Below, piece by piece: positions 22,259 through 29,499 of a stretch of DNA of 64,000 bases. Numbering within the stretch: the first letter of the stretch is position 1; every line of letters starts with the position of its first letter. Position numbers and translations under genes: made by a program. Source of the stretch: Salinibacterium sp. (lineage in GTDB: Bacteria; Actinomycetota; Actinomycetes; Actinomycetales; Microbacteriaceae); contig JAHBSZ010000003.1 of NCBI GenBank assembly GCA_019638845.1, positions 310,001 through 374,000 of the forward strand, written 5' to 3'. The notes below the pieces were generated by a model. The model was not told the origin of the DNA. It saw nothing but the letters and a program-made list of their open reading frames with translations, and did not search any database.

Positions 22259-23934
22259 TTGAGCAGCGCGGCCTTGAGCGTATCGAGGCCCACTCCACCG
22301 ATGTCGAGCGCCTTTCGGTGGAACTCGCGAATGTCGAAAGCGTCACCCTCCGCCTGCTTGTAGGCGTCGCGGATCTGCTCCCAGATGCGCTGGCCGACCT
22401 TGTACGAAGGGGCCTGTCCGGGCCAGCCGAAGTAGCGGTTGACCTCAAAACGCACGAACTCCGGGCTCATGTTGACGTTCTTACCCATGAAGTCGAGCGC
22501 GTAGTCCCAATCCCACTCCCCCGTGCCGTCGAGCTTGGGCTTGCCCAAGTGCACCCCGATGTCGAGGACCACCCGCGCAGCGCGCATGCGCTGGCCGTCG
22601 AGCATCCCCAACCGGTCACCTGCATCGTCGAGATAGCCGAGCTCTTGCATGAGGCGCTCTGCGTAGAGGGCCCAACCCTCGGCATGGCCGGACGTTCCCG
22701 CAAGCTGACGTCGATAAGTATTGAGCTTGGCGCGGTTGTACACGGCCTGACCGAGTTGAAGGTGATGGCCGGGAACTCCCTCGTGGTAGACCGTGGTGGT
22801 TTCACGCCAGGTGTTGAACTCGGTGACACCTTCGGGAACCGACCACCACATACGGCCGGGTCGCGAGAAGTCGTCACTCGGGCTCGTGTAATAGATGCCA
22901 CCCTCCTGCGTCGGAGCAATCTTGCATTCGAGACGTTTGATCGGGTCGGGGATGTCGAACTGAGAGACCGACAGTTCCGCTACCGCGCGATCGCTGAGCT
23001 CTTGCATCCACTCCTGCAGTGCCTTGGTGCCCTGAAGCTTCCGTTTCGGGTCCGCGTCGAGGATCTCGATGGCTTCGCGAACGGATGCCCCCGGCTTGAT
23101 CTCGTGCGCGACTGCCTCCTGCTCGGCAGTCATGCGCGCGAGCTCCTCGATTCCCCATTCGTAGGTCTCGTCCAAATCGATCTTCGCCCCGAGGAACTGC
23201 CTCGACTGGAGCGCATAGATCTCGCGACCGACGCCATCACGGTCCTGCGCTGCCGGCATCAACTCGGCGCCGAGGAACGCGGCGAGCTTCTCATAAGCGG
23301 CGGCGGCCACCGTCGCGCCTCGGTCAAGATCGGCCTGCAGCGATGCCGGCATCTCCGCCCGCTCGGCGAGGGTGGCCGACCCCGTGAAGTTGTGGAAGAA
23401 GCCATCACCCGCGCCATGCTTCTTCGCTTGGTCCATGACCTCGCGCACTTGCCGCTTGGCCGGCGTGATTCCCTTCGCGATACCGAGCCGAAGCGAAGCG
23501 ATGTAGCCGTCGACGGCGCTGGGCAGATTGACGAGACGTCCCGCAATGTCTGCCCAATTCTGCTCCGTATCGGTGGGCATGAGGTCGAGGATGTCGCGGA
23601 TGCTCTGCGCGGGGCTTGCGATCACGTTGACATCACGCATCCAGAGGCCGGCATCGCTGGACTCCACCGTCAGATCAATTTCGTTGACAAGATCGGTCTG
23701 GGTAACCCAGTCGACGTCATCAACCACAGCCGCAGCACTCAAGCGTGTGCGCACTCGCTTGGCCGCGTCAATGAGCTTCTCATGGCCCTCAGGCGAGAGA
23801 TCTTCGTACTCGTCGAGGCGCCCTGGAATCCCAATCCACGTCGCAATGGAGGGGTCGAGATCGGCGAGGGTGGTCACCCAGTCCTCGGCGATAGCGTCAA
23901 TCGGTGTAGTGGTTCTAGGCGAGGCGTCGGTCAT
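22255..23934 (-). CDS. DUF885 family metallopeptidase-like protein
   Basis: 559 residues. DUF885 proteins are gluzincin-like; the motif HEGVPGHH at residues 384-391 provides the HE...HH metal site, and the family segments QLGQAVYNRAKLNTYRR and HAEGWALYAERLMQELGY follow it. No signal peptide is seen, so it is probably cytoplasmic, acting on short peptides; substrate unknown. It starts the four-gene overlapping cassette with the thymidylate-synthase-fold, DUF4166 and epimerase genes. ATG 23934 is 20 bp past the ptsH stop, so read-through from the PTS operon is possible. Confidence 0.88.
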   Translation of the reverse strand: MTDASPRTTTPIDAIAEDWVTTLADLDPSIATWIGIPGRLDEYEDLSPEGHEKLIDAAKRVRTRLSAAAVVDDVDWVTQTDLVNEIDLTVESSDAGLWMRDVNVIASPAQSIRDILDLMPTDTEQNWADIAGRLVNLPSAVDGYIASLRLGIAKGITPAKRQVREVMDQAKKHGAGDGFFHNFTGSATLAERAEMPASLQADLDRGATVAAAAYEKLAAFLGAELMPAAQDRDGVGREIYALQSRQFLGAKIDLDETYEWGIEELARMTAEQEAVAHEIKPGASVREAIEILDADPKRKLQGTKALQEWMQELSDRAVAELSVSQFDIPDPIKRLECKIAPTQEGGIYYTSPSDDFSRPGRMWWSVPEGVTEFNTWRETTTVYHEGVPGHHLQLGQAVYNRAKLNTYRRQLAGTSGHAEGWALYAERLMQELGYLDDAGDRLGMLDGQRMRAARVVLDIGVHLGKPKLDGTGEWDWDYALDFMGKNVNMSPEFVRFEVNRYFGWPGQAPSYKVGQRIWEQIRDAYKQAEGDAFDIREFHRKALDIGGVGLDTLKAALLK

Positions 23935-23954
23935 GCTCCGAGCCTAGCGATGCG

Positions 23955-24224
23955 CTACTCCTTGTCGAGGTCCGTGCCGAGCAGTTCTGCGAGCGTGTCG
24001 AGTGCGGAATCTGCGCCCTCGCCCTCGGCGCTCAAGGTCACCTCTTCGCCGTGGCCAATACCGAGCGACAGCACGCCAAGAATGCTCGCGGCATTGACTG
24101 ACTTACCTCCTGCTGACGTCAGCTGTACGGGTACCCCAGCGGCGGCTGCAGCCTGCGCAAACAGGGAGGCGGGACGGGCGTGCAGTCCGACACTGGACGC
24201 AACTGTGACAATTCTCTCGGCCAT
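23955..24224 (-). CDS. ptsH: Phosphocarrier protein HPr
   Basis: 89 residues. General PTS phosphocarrier that passes phosphate from enzyme I to IIA proteins. Phosphorylation site H15 in GLHARPAS; a serine (S47) sits in the AASILGVLSLG segment equivalent to regulatory Ser46 of Firmicutes HPr, although I see no HPr kinase in the window. It is the last gene of the polyol PTS operon, 8 bp after the dehydrogenase, so expression of the general carrier is tied to this sugar-specific operon. Enzyme I is not in the window. Confidence 0.95.
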   Translation of the reverse strand: MAERIVTVASSVGLHARPASLFAQAAAAAGVPVQLTSAGGKSVNAASILGVLSLGIGHGEEVTLSAEGEGADSALDTLAELLGTDLDKE

Positions 24225-24232
24225 GACTGCTC

Positions 24233-25273
24233 CTACGGTTCGATTGTTACTTTGATAGCTTCGCCCCTCGCCACGATATCGATCGCGTCGAGGAGCCGGT
24301 CTAGGGGAAAGCTGTGGGTGATGAGATCGGCTACGGGAACGGCGCCCGAGGCGATGAGTGCGAGCGCCTGCTTGTTGTGAGCCGGGCTCGAACCATTGAC
24401 TCCGACGATGGTGAGTTCACGGTAGTGCACGAGGTTGGAATCCACAGTAATCGTCGGGTGGTCTTTTGCGAGTCCGCCAAACAGACTGAGGCGACCGCGG
24501 GGCGCGAGCATCCGCAGTCCCTGCTCCTGGGCAGCGCCGGATGCCGCGGCCGTGATGACCACGTCGGCGCCCCTGCCACCCGTCGCCGCGAGTACTGCAG
24601 CGACCGGATCAGTTTCGCTGGACACGATCGTGAGATCGGGCTTCACGAGCGCCGCGGCCTCGGCAAGACGCTCCCCGTTGATGTCGACGAGGATGATCGT
24701 GGCCGCACCCCGTGATCGGGCGAGCCGTACGTGCAGGCATCCGATCGGTCCCGAGCCCACCACGACAACCGTGTCGCCCTCGCCAACGCGCGCGAGCTCC
24801 TGCCCATTGAGCACGCAGGCCAAGGGCTCAGTGAGGGATGCCTCGGCGAAGCCCACGCCATCCGGGATCCGATTCAGACCGTCGACCCGCAGAACCTCAC
24901 GCGGCACGATCATGAACTCAGCGAATCCGCCCGCGAATTGGTATCCCATCGATAGCTGATGGGGGCAGATCGTGGGCGTGCCGCCGAGGCAGTACTCGCA
25001 CGTGCCATCCGGGATCGCCGCGATGACCTGCACCCGGTCACCGGCGGACCATCCCTCAACACCGTCGCCGATCTCGACTATCTCCCCCGCGATCTCATGC
25101 CCCATTACCTGGGGTGGGGTCATGTTGGGATGCCCCGAGCGAAAGATCTTGACGTCGGTACCGCAGGTGGAACAGTTGCGGACGCGAATCTTGAGTTCAC
25201 CTGCCGAGACGCGGGGTTCCGCTACGTCCTCGAGACGAAGGTCACCGGGGGCGTAGAACTTGGCTACCTTCAA
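24233..25273 (-). CDS. Zinc-dependent polyol-type dehydrogenase (MDR family)
   Basis: 346 residues. Medium-chain dehydrogenase: catalytic zinc ligands C37 (STCGTD) and H59-E60 (MGHE), Rossmann loop VVGSGPIGCLH, and a following LVDINGERL whose Asp suggests NAD. In the structural zinc lobe the spacing fits D89, C92, C95, C103, so the first of the four usual cysteines is Asp. Closest in character to sorbitol or galactitol-1-P dehydrogenases. Set between PTS IIA and HPr, it probably oxidises the imported polyol phosphate to a ketose phosphate for the PfkB kinase; the exact substrate is not decided. Confidence 0.82.
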   Translation of the reverse strand: MKVAKFYAPGDLRLEDVAEPRVSAGELKIRVRNCSTCGTDVKIFRSGHPNMTPPQVMGHEIAGEIVEIGDGVEGWSAGDRVQVIAAIPDGTCEYCLGGTPTICPHQLSMGYQFAGGFAEFMIVPREVLRVDGLNRIPDGVGFAEASLTEPLACVLNGQELARVGEGDTVVVVGSGPIGCLHVRLARSRGAATIILVDINGERLAEAAALVKPDLTIVSSETDPVAAVLAATGGRGADVVITAAASGAAQEQGLRMLAPRGRLSLFGGLAKDHPTITVDSNLVHYRELTIVGVNGSSPAHNKQALALIASGAVPVADLITHSFPLDRLLDAIDIVARGEAIKVTIEP

Positions 25274-25279
25274 GTGGGC

Positions 25280-25747
25280 CTACTCGTCCTCATCCTCGGG
25301 CTCAAGAAGGCCGTAGACCTGCTCAACGGTCGTGGCCGCTCGAAGGGCAGCTGCCTTTTCGGGATCCATGAGCACCGTCGCGAGTTGCGAGAGCAGAGCG
25401 ATGTGCCCGTTGTCTTTGGCGGCAATGCCGAACGCCAGGCGCACGTCGTTGCCATCCCAGTTGACCCCGTCAGGGAATCTCACGAGTGACAGAGCGTCGG
25501 ACTTCACCGACTCCTTGGCCGCGAGAGTGCCGTGTGGGATAGCCACCCCTTCGCCCATGAACGTCGAGACTGAATTCTCCCTGTCGATCATGGCGTCGAC
25601 GTATGCGTCGTCGATCGCCCCCACCGCGAGTAGCCCGGCGCCAGCAAGTCGAATCGCCTCATCCCTGCTGCTCGCGGAGCCGTCGAGGTTGATCGACGCC
25701 TCCGCGAGCAGCTCGGAGAGAGGTTTCTGCACACCTTCGTCAGTCAC
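25280..25747 (-). CDS. mtlF: PTS IIA component, mannitol/fructose type
   Basis: 155 residues. Accepts phosphate from HPr on H72 in GEGVAIPHGT, the mannitol/fructose IIA signature, and passes it to IIB. It is a separate polypeptide rather than fused to IICB. Two bases separate its start from the IIB stop and 6 bp separate its end from the dehydrogenase, so the operon is tightly packed. The C-terminus is strongly acidic (LEPEDEDE). The symbol follows the mannitol assignment of the IIC and is only as good as that. Confidence 0.85.
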   Translation of the reverse strand: MTDEGVQKPLSELLAEASINLDGSASSRDEAIRLAGAGLLAVGAIDDAYVDAMIDRENSVSTFMGEGVAIPHGTLAAKESVKSDALSLVRFPDGVNWDGNDVRLAFGIAAKDNGHIALLSQLATVLMDPEKAAALRAATTVEQVYGLLEPEDEDE

Positions 25748-25749
25748 GA

Positions 25750-26058
25750 TCAGATCTCGATCGTGTCGCCGTTGTGAATGGCTTTGACGAGGGCAGCAAT
25801 TTTGGGATCTCCCAAGAAGAGCATGAACGGGATAACGGGAACGTCAGGCACGACCTTACGAGCGCGGTCCGCTAGCCCGTTCTGAGTGACCACGACATCG
25901 GCGTCGCTCGGAATGTTGGCCACCGGCGAATGTTCGACCGTGACCCCATTCTTCGCGAGCTGCTTCCTGAGCGTGCTGGCGAGCATCACACTGCTACCCA
26001 TCCCAGCGTCGCACGCAACGATCAGCTTCTTGATGCTGGATCCGTCGATAGTTGCCAT
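25750..26058 (-). CDS. PTS IIB component, mannitol type
   Basis: 102 residues. The phosphocysteine loop CDAGMGSS begins at C16, as in mannitol-type IIB domains; the rest (VEHSPVANIPSDADVVVTQ) matches the domain. In E. coli this unit is the central domain of MtlA, but here it is a free subunit between IIC and IIA genes, 33 bp after the IIC stop. It transfers phosphate from IIA to the sugar bound in IIC. Confidence 0.88.
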   Translation of the reverse strand: MATIDGSSIKKLIVACDAGMGSSVMLASTLRKQLAKNGVTVEHSPVANIPSDADVVVTQNGLADRARKVVPDVPVIPFMLFLGDPKIAALVKAIHNGDTIEI

Positions 26059-26091
26059 TTCATCTCTCCTTTGTTGGGACCTGATCCGAGG

Positions 26092-27339
26092 CTACGCCGA
26101 AGCGCTTGCCTTGGAGGCGTTCTTGTTCGACGCGCTCTGCTCCTTGGCAGCTTCAAGATCGATTGCGGCATCCACCGCGGACTCCTTGCGACCGAACCCG
26201 AGGAGGAACGCACCGACGACGGCAGCAACCGCCGCGGAGAGCACGATCCCCACCATGTTCAGCGCGAGCTTGTCCGGCGGAGATACCAAGATCCACGCGA
26301 AGATGCTGCCCGGCGACGCGGGCGCCACCAGGCCGAGATTGAAGATGACCTCCCACAACACGCCGGTCGCCCCACCGAGAATTGCCGCGATGACGAGGAT
26401 CGGCTTGAGCAGTACGTACGGGAAGTAGATCTCGTGGATACCTCCGAGGAAGTGCACGACCATGGCCGCGGGCACCGTCGGACGGATTGCGCGCGGACCG
26501 AACAGGAGCATCGCCGTAAGGATGCCGAGGCCGGGGCCAGGGTTCGACTCGAGCATGTACATGATGGAGAATCCCTGATCCGCAGCCTGGGAGGCGCCGA
26601 GCGGGGTGAGAACACCGTGGTTCAGTGCGTTATTCAAGAACAACACCTTCGCAGGCTCAATGATGATCGAGACAAGCGGAAGGAGCTTGGCCGAGACGAG
26701 TGCGTTGACTGCTCCACCAAAGAGGTTGGCGATGAAGTAGACGACCGGCCCGATCCAGAAGACACCGATCAGCGCCATCGCACCACCGATGATTCCCGCG
26801 GAGAAGTTGTCCACGAGCATCTCGAACCCACCGCGGATTTTTCCGTCAATGTATCGGTCCCAGAACCTCAGGATGAGGGCTGCGATCGGACCGATGACGA
26901 GAGCTCCAAGGATCTGGGGGCTCAGCTGCTCCCAGTGCTCGGGGCGAGCATCCGCGGCGATCTGCATGATGGTCCACGGTGCTGTGAGCGGCGAGAACAT
27001 GACACCGATCGTCGCGACGGCACCGACGACGCCGCCTCGGATCCCGTGGATCATCTTTCCGCCCGTAAACCCGATAAGGATCGGGATCAGGAGCACGATG
27101 AGTGGCCCAACGACCACAGACGCCTGATCTGCGAACGGGATCGTTTCGCCCTCGCCGATCGCCCCGGTCGCTCGAGCAATCGTGTTTACCCAGCCATTGG
27201 GGATAAAGAGGGCAGTGATTAGACCGAAGGCGATAAACGCCCCGAGGTTTGGCATCACCATTCCTGCGAGGAATGCGCCGCCTCGCTGAATATTTGCGCG
27301 GGCGCCGCTACCGGTCGCCGCTGGGGTGTAGTCAGACAT
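26092..27339 (-). CDS. mtlA: PTS IIC permease, mannitol type
   Basis: 415 residues, many membrane segments. The N-terminus carries GMVMPNLGAFIAFGLITALF and NGWVN, typical of MtlA, and the loop GGIHEIYFPYVLLKP near 297-311 is the substrate-site GIxxHE-like motif of mannitol permeases. It brings the polyol across the membrane while it is phosphorylated by IIB. Because IIB and IIA are separate genes, this is a split version of the E. coli enzyme. The C-terminal tail from about 385 is charged and cytoplasmic. Mannitol is the best guess for substrate; other hexitols cannot be excluded. Confidence 0.88.
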   Translation of the reverse strand: MSDYTPAATGSGARANIQRGGAFLAGMVMPNLGAFIAFGLITALFIPNGWVNTIARATGAIGEGETIPFADQASVVVGPLIVLLIPILIGFTGGKMIHGIRGGVVGAVATIGVMFSPLTAPWTIMQIAADARPEHWEQLSPQILGALVIGPIAALILRFWDRYIDGKIRGGFEMLVDNFSAGIIGGAMALIGVFWIGPVVYFIANLFGGAVNALVSAKLLPLVSIIIEPAKVLFLNNALNHGVLTPLGASQAADQGFSIMYMLESNPGPGLGILTAMLLFGPRAIRPTVPAAMVVHFLGGIHEIYFPYVLLKPILVIAAILGGATGVLWEVIFNLGLVAPASPGSIFAWILVSPPDKLALNMVGIVLSAAVAAVVGAFLLGFGRKESAVDAAIDLEAAKEQSASNKNASKASASA

Positions 27340-27381
27340 TTTGGTTGGTACTCCTTTGTACTGGACGGGGGTGATTGTGCA

Positions 27382-28335
27382 TCAGCTGGCCACGAGTGGC
27401 CGATCCAGATCTGGCTGCCACACCAGCTGGACATTCGAGTAGTCGATATCGCCTGGCCCTGGCACCGAGGTGCCCGGCAGGGATGCCGCAGCCGCCCCCC
27501 AGGCGAGCGCCTCGAGCAGCGCGGCATCGACATCCGTCTCATCGACGGAAAATTTGGAGAGGAACCCAGCGAGGAAACTGTCACCAGCACCCACGGTGCT
27601 CCTCGGGTGCGCAACACGGGACTCGCCGACGATCACCCCTGTGGGGCCCACGAGCACTGCTCCGTCGGAAGCCAAACTGACCAACACGAACTCCACCCCG
27701 CGGTCCCTCACGCCCTTCGCAGCGTCGATAACCTCGGCGATGGACTCGAGTGGCCGACCCACTATCTCAGCGAGCTCCGCACGATTGGGTTTGATAAGTC
27801 GCGGCCGCGCGCCGAGCGAGGCAACAAGCGCATCGCCGCTTGTGTCAATCGCGAGGTTGACATCGCGCCCACTCAGACTCGCGGTGAGCGCGAGGAGCTG
27901 TTCGGAGCTGAACTCGGGAGGAACGCTGCCACTGATGACCACCCAGTCGTGGGCGGACACCGCGGAGGTGACGGCGGCCGTCACAGCCATCAACTCGGGC
28001 AAGGACAGTTTCGTCCCGGGCTCGTTGAGCTTCGTCACTGTGCCATCTGCTTCGCACACGGTGATGTTCGAGCGCGTACGGCCGGCGACCGGCACGTAGC
28101 GCGCAGCAATGGCCGCGGCATCCATTCGACGTGCGAGCTCGGCACCCTCACTGCCACCGACTGGAAGCACCGCAATGCTCCCCACACCGTTTGCCGCGAG
28201 AGCACGGGTGACGTTCACACCCTTGCCGCCAGCCTCGAGTACCGGCTCGGCGATGCGGAGTATGGCGCCACGTTCGAAAGCATCTACCTCGATGGTTCGA
28301 TCAAGGCTCGGGTTTAGGGTCACGGTGACGATCAC
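27382..28335 (-). CDS. PfkB family ketose-phosphate kinase (1-phosphofructokinase-like)
   Basis: 317 residues from GTG 28335, overlapping the DeoR stop by 4 bp. Ribokinase-fold kinase: N-terminal TLNPSLDRTIEV and GGKGVNVTRAL, and the C-terminal anion hole VGAGDS at 248-253 with catalytic D252. This is the LacC/FruK branch. FruK would make fructose-1,6-bisphosphate from fructose-1-P, but next to a mannitol-type PTS and a dehydrogenase the substrate could equally be fructose-6-P or tagatose-6-P. I leave the symbol empty for that reason. Confidence 0.85.
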   Translation of the reverse strand: MIVTVTLNPSLDRTIEVDAFERGAILRIAEPVLEAGGKGVNVTRALAANGVGSIAVLPVGGSEGAELARRMDAAAIAARYVPVAGRTRSNITVCEADGTVTKLNEPGTKLSLPELMAVTAAVTSAVSAHDWVVISGSVPPEFSSEQLLALTASLSGRDVNLAIDTSGDALVASLGARPRLIKPNRAELAEIVGRPLESIAEVIDAAKGVRDRGVEFVLVSLASDGAVLVGPTGVIVGESRVAHPRSTVGAGDSFLAGFLSKFSVDETDVDAALLEALAWGAAAASLPGTSVPGPGDIDYSNVQLVWQPDLDRPLVAS

Positions 28336-29093
28336 ACGATCACCACCCTTGGACCGGCATTCTCGATGTCTTCTGCGAGTTCGGCATCAATACCGACGTC
28401 GGTAATCACCGTGTCGATATCGGAGAGTGGCGCAACGCGCGCAAAGTCTTCGCGGCCGAACTTGGAGTGATCGGCGAGAACGACTGTTCGGCGAGCAGCG
28501 TCGATGAGGGCGCGCTTGACGCTCGCCTCCGCGAGGTCTGGGGTCGTGAGGCCGCGCTCCACGCTGATGCCATTCGTGCCCATGAATGCGACGTCAACGA
28601 AGACCGACGCAATCTGAGACTGCGTCCAGTCCCCCACTGCCGCAAGGGTGCGCCCGCGCACAACGCCGCCAAGGAGATGGAGGCTGACGTTGGGGCGGGA
28701 AATGAGAATGCTCGCCACCGGGATCGAATGAGTCACAACAGTGAGCTCCCGATCGGTCGGAAGTAGTTCGGCAAGCCGCACGGTGGTGGTGCCAGCGTCG
28801 AGGATGATCGATCCGCCATCGGGGAGCTCATCGAGCGCTGCACGGGCAATGCGCTCCTTTTGGCTCGCCGCGTGCACTTCACGGTCAGCGATTCCCGGCT
28901 CGATACCCAGTCGCTCGACGGGGATTGCTCCACCGTGAACCCGCCGCAGCACTCCGCGCCGCTCGAGCGCAGTGAGGTCGCGACGGACAGTCTCGGGTGT
29001 CACCGACATGTCCCGAGCCAACCCCGCGACATCCACCCGACCGAGAGCGCGAGCAGTCTCGAGGATGCGCTGGTGCCGCTCCGGTGCGTACAA
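28332..29093 (-). CDS. DeoR family transcriptional regulator of the PTS operon
   Basis: 253 residues from TTG 29093, which has GAGG 6 nt upstream; the family's usual first residues (YAPERHQRILE) follow at once. An upstream start at 29135 is open but has no family match. N-terminal winged HTH around residues 6-58 (VDVAGLARDMSVTPETVRRDLTAL shortened here by eye), then a sugar-phosphate-sensing DeoRC domain with DAGTTTVRLAE and VADHSKFG-like ADHSKFGRE. First gene of the operon, so it likely controls itself and the downstream PTS genes, with a sugar phosphate as inducer. The tandem repeat at 29162-29179 is its probable operator. Confidence 0.88.
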   Translation of the reverse strand: MYAPERHQRILETARALGRVDVAGLARDMSVTPETVRRDLTALERRGVLRRVHGGAIPVERLGIEPGIADREVHAASQKERIARAALDELPDGGSIILDAGTTTVRLAELLPTDRELTVVTHSIPVASILISRPNVSLHLLGGVVRGRTLAAVGDWTQSQIASVFVDVAFMGTNGISVERGLTTPDLAEASVKRALIDAARRTVVLADHSKFGREDFARVAPLSDIDTVITDVGIDAELAEDIENAGPRVVIV

Positions 29094-29154
29094 ATCCGAC
29101 CTCGTTGTGGGTTCGCAGGGCAAAAAGGGAATCAACCAAATGTGGTTATCGCTT

Positions 29155-29184
29155 TATATAAGTCCGTTTCTGTCCGTTTGTCAA
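29155..29184 (-). promoter_or_regulatory. Sigma70-type promoter of the PTS operon
   Basis: On the minus strand a perfect -35 TTGACA at 29184-29179 is followed after 17 nt by TTATAT at 29161-29156 (or after 18 nt by TATATA). Transcription would begin near 29148, giving a leader of about 55 nt before the TTG start of the DeoR gene. This is the clearest promoter in the window. Confidence 0.8.
29162..29179. promoter_or_regulatory. Tandem operator-like repeat, probable DeoR site
   Basis: GTCCGTTT occurs at 29162-29169 and again at 29172-29179, a direct repeat with a 10-bp period, one helical turn, lying between the -35 and -10 boxes. DeoR-family regulators commonly bind repeated half-sites over their own promoter, so repression by steric block is the natural reading. 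No further copy was noticed at the other gene junctions of the operon. Confidence 0.6.
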
Positions 29185-29317
29185 CATGCTGGCATTGTTT
29201 GCATCGTCGCGCGATCGCATAACTGGCCTCCGAACCGTCACGTGGCCCGCCCCCATTCGGGTCATATGGCCCGAATGACAGCGGGAACCGTGCATTTGCC
29301 CCTAGTCAACGGATGCA

Positions 29318-29461
29318 GCGGGACGGGCGCGCGGGACGGGTGGGGACGGTCGGGCGCAACGGGCGCACCAGGACAGACGCGCGGGACGGTCGGGCGGGAC
29401 GGGCGCGCGGGACGGGTGGGGACGGTCGGGCGCAACGGGCGCACCAGGACAGACGCGCGGG
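29318..29461. repeat. 68-bp perfect direct repeat, G-rich, with G-quadruplex motifs
   Basis: Bases 29318-29385 and 29394-29461 are identical over 68 bp, a 76-bp period with an 8-bp spacer. Each unit begins GCGGGACGGGCGCGCGGGAC, giving four G3 runs with loops of 2, 5 and 2 nt on the plus strand, a textbook G-quadruplex pattern. Further related GGGACGGG pieces extend to about 29480. The repeat begins 39 bp past the polA stop and the plus strand is the template for polA transcription. Confidence 0.9.
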
Positions 29462-29499
29462 TCGGGACGGGCGCACCGGAACGGCGCCACGGCCGCGGG

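Larger units (their letters stand above)
29094..29499. other. Intergenic region between polA and the DeoR gene
   Basis: A 406-bp stretch with no gene. From the DeoR side it holds a 5-prime leader, a sigma70-like promoter with an operator-like repeat (29155-29184), about 130 bp with no recognised element, then the G-rich 68-bp direct repeat. Short open frames cross the repeat in several phases, but they are repeat-driven, proline/arginine-rich and lack ribosome-binding sites. Confidence 0.8.

Noticed and set aside
22318..24255. 645-codon plus-strand open frame over DUF885 and ptsH
   Set aside because: It spans two clear minus-strand genes and their junction, has no family resemblance, and its start lacks a ribosome-binding site.
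25930..27222. 430-codon plus-strand open frame over the PTS IIB/IIC genes
   Set aside because: Very rich in Arg, Asp and His, antisense to a permease with clear motifs; a composition artefact.
29318..29461. Possible CRISPR array
   Set aside because: Only two copies of 68 bp with an 8-bp spacer and no cas genes; it is a simple direct duplication.
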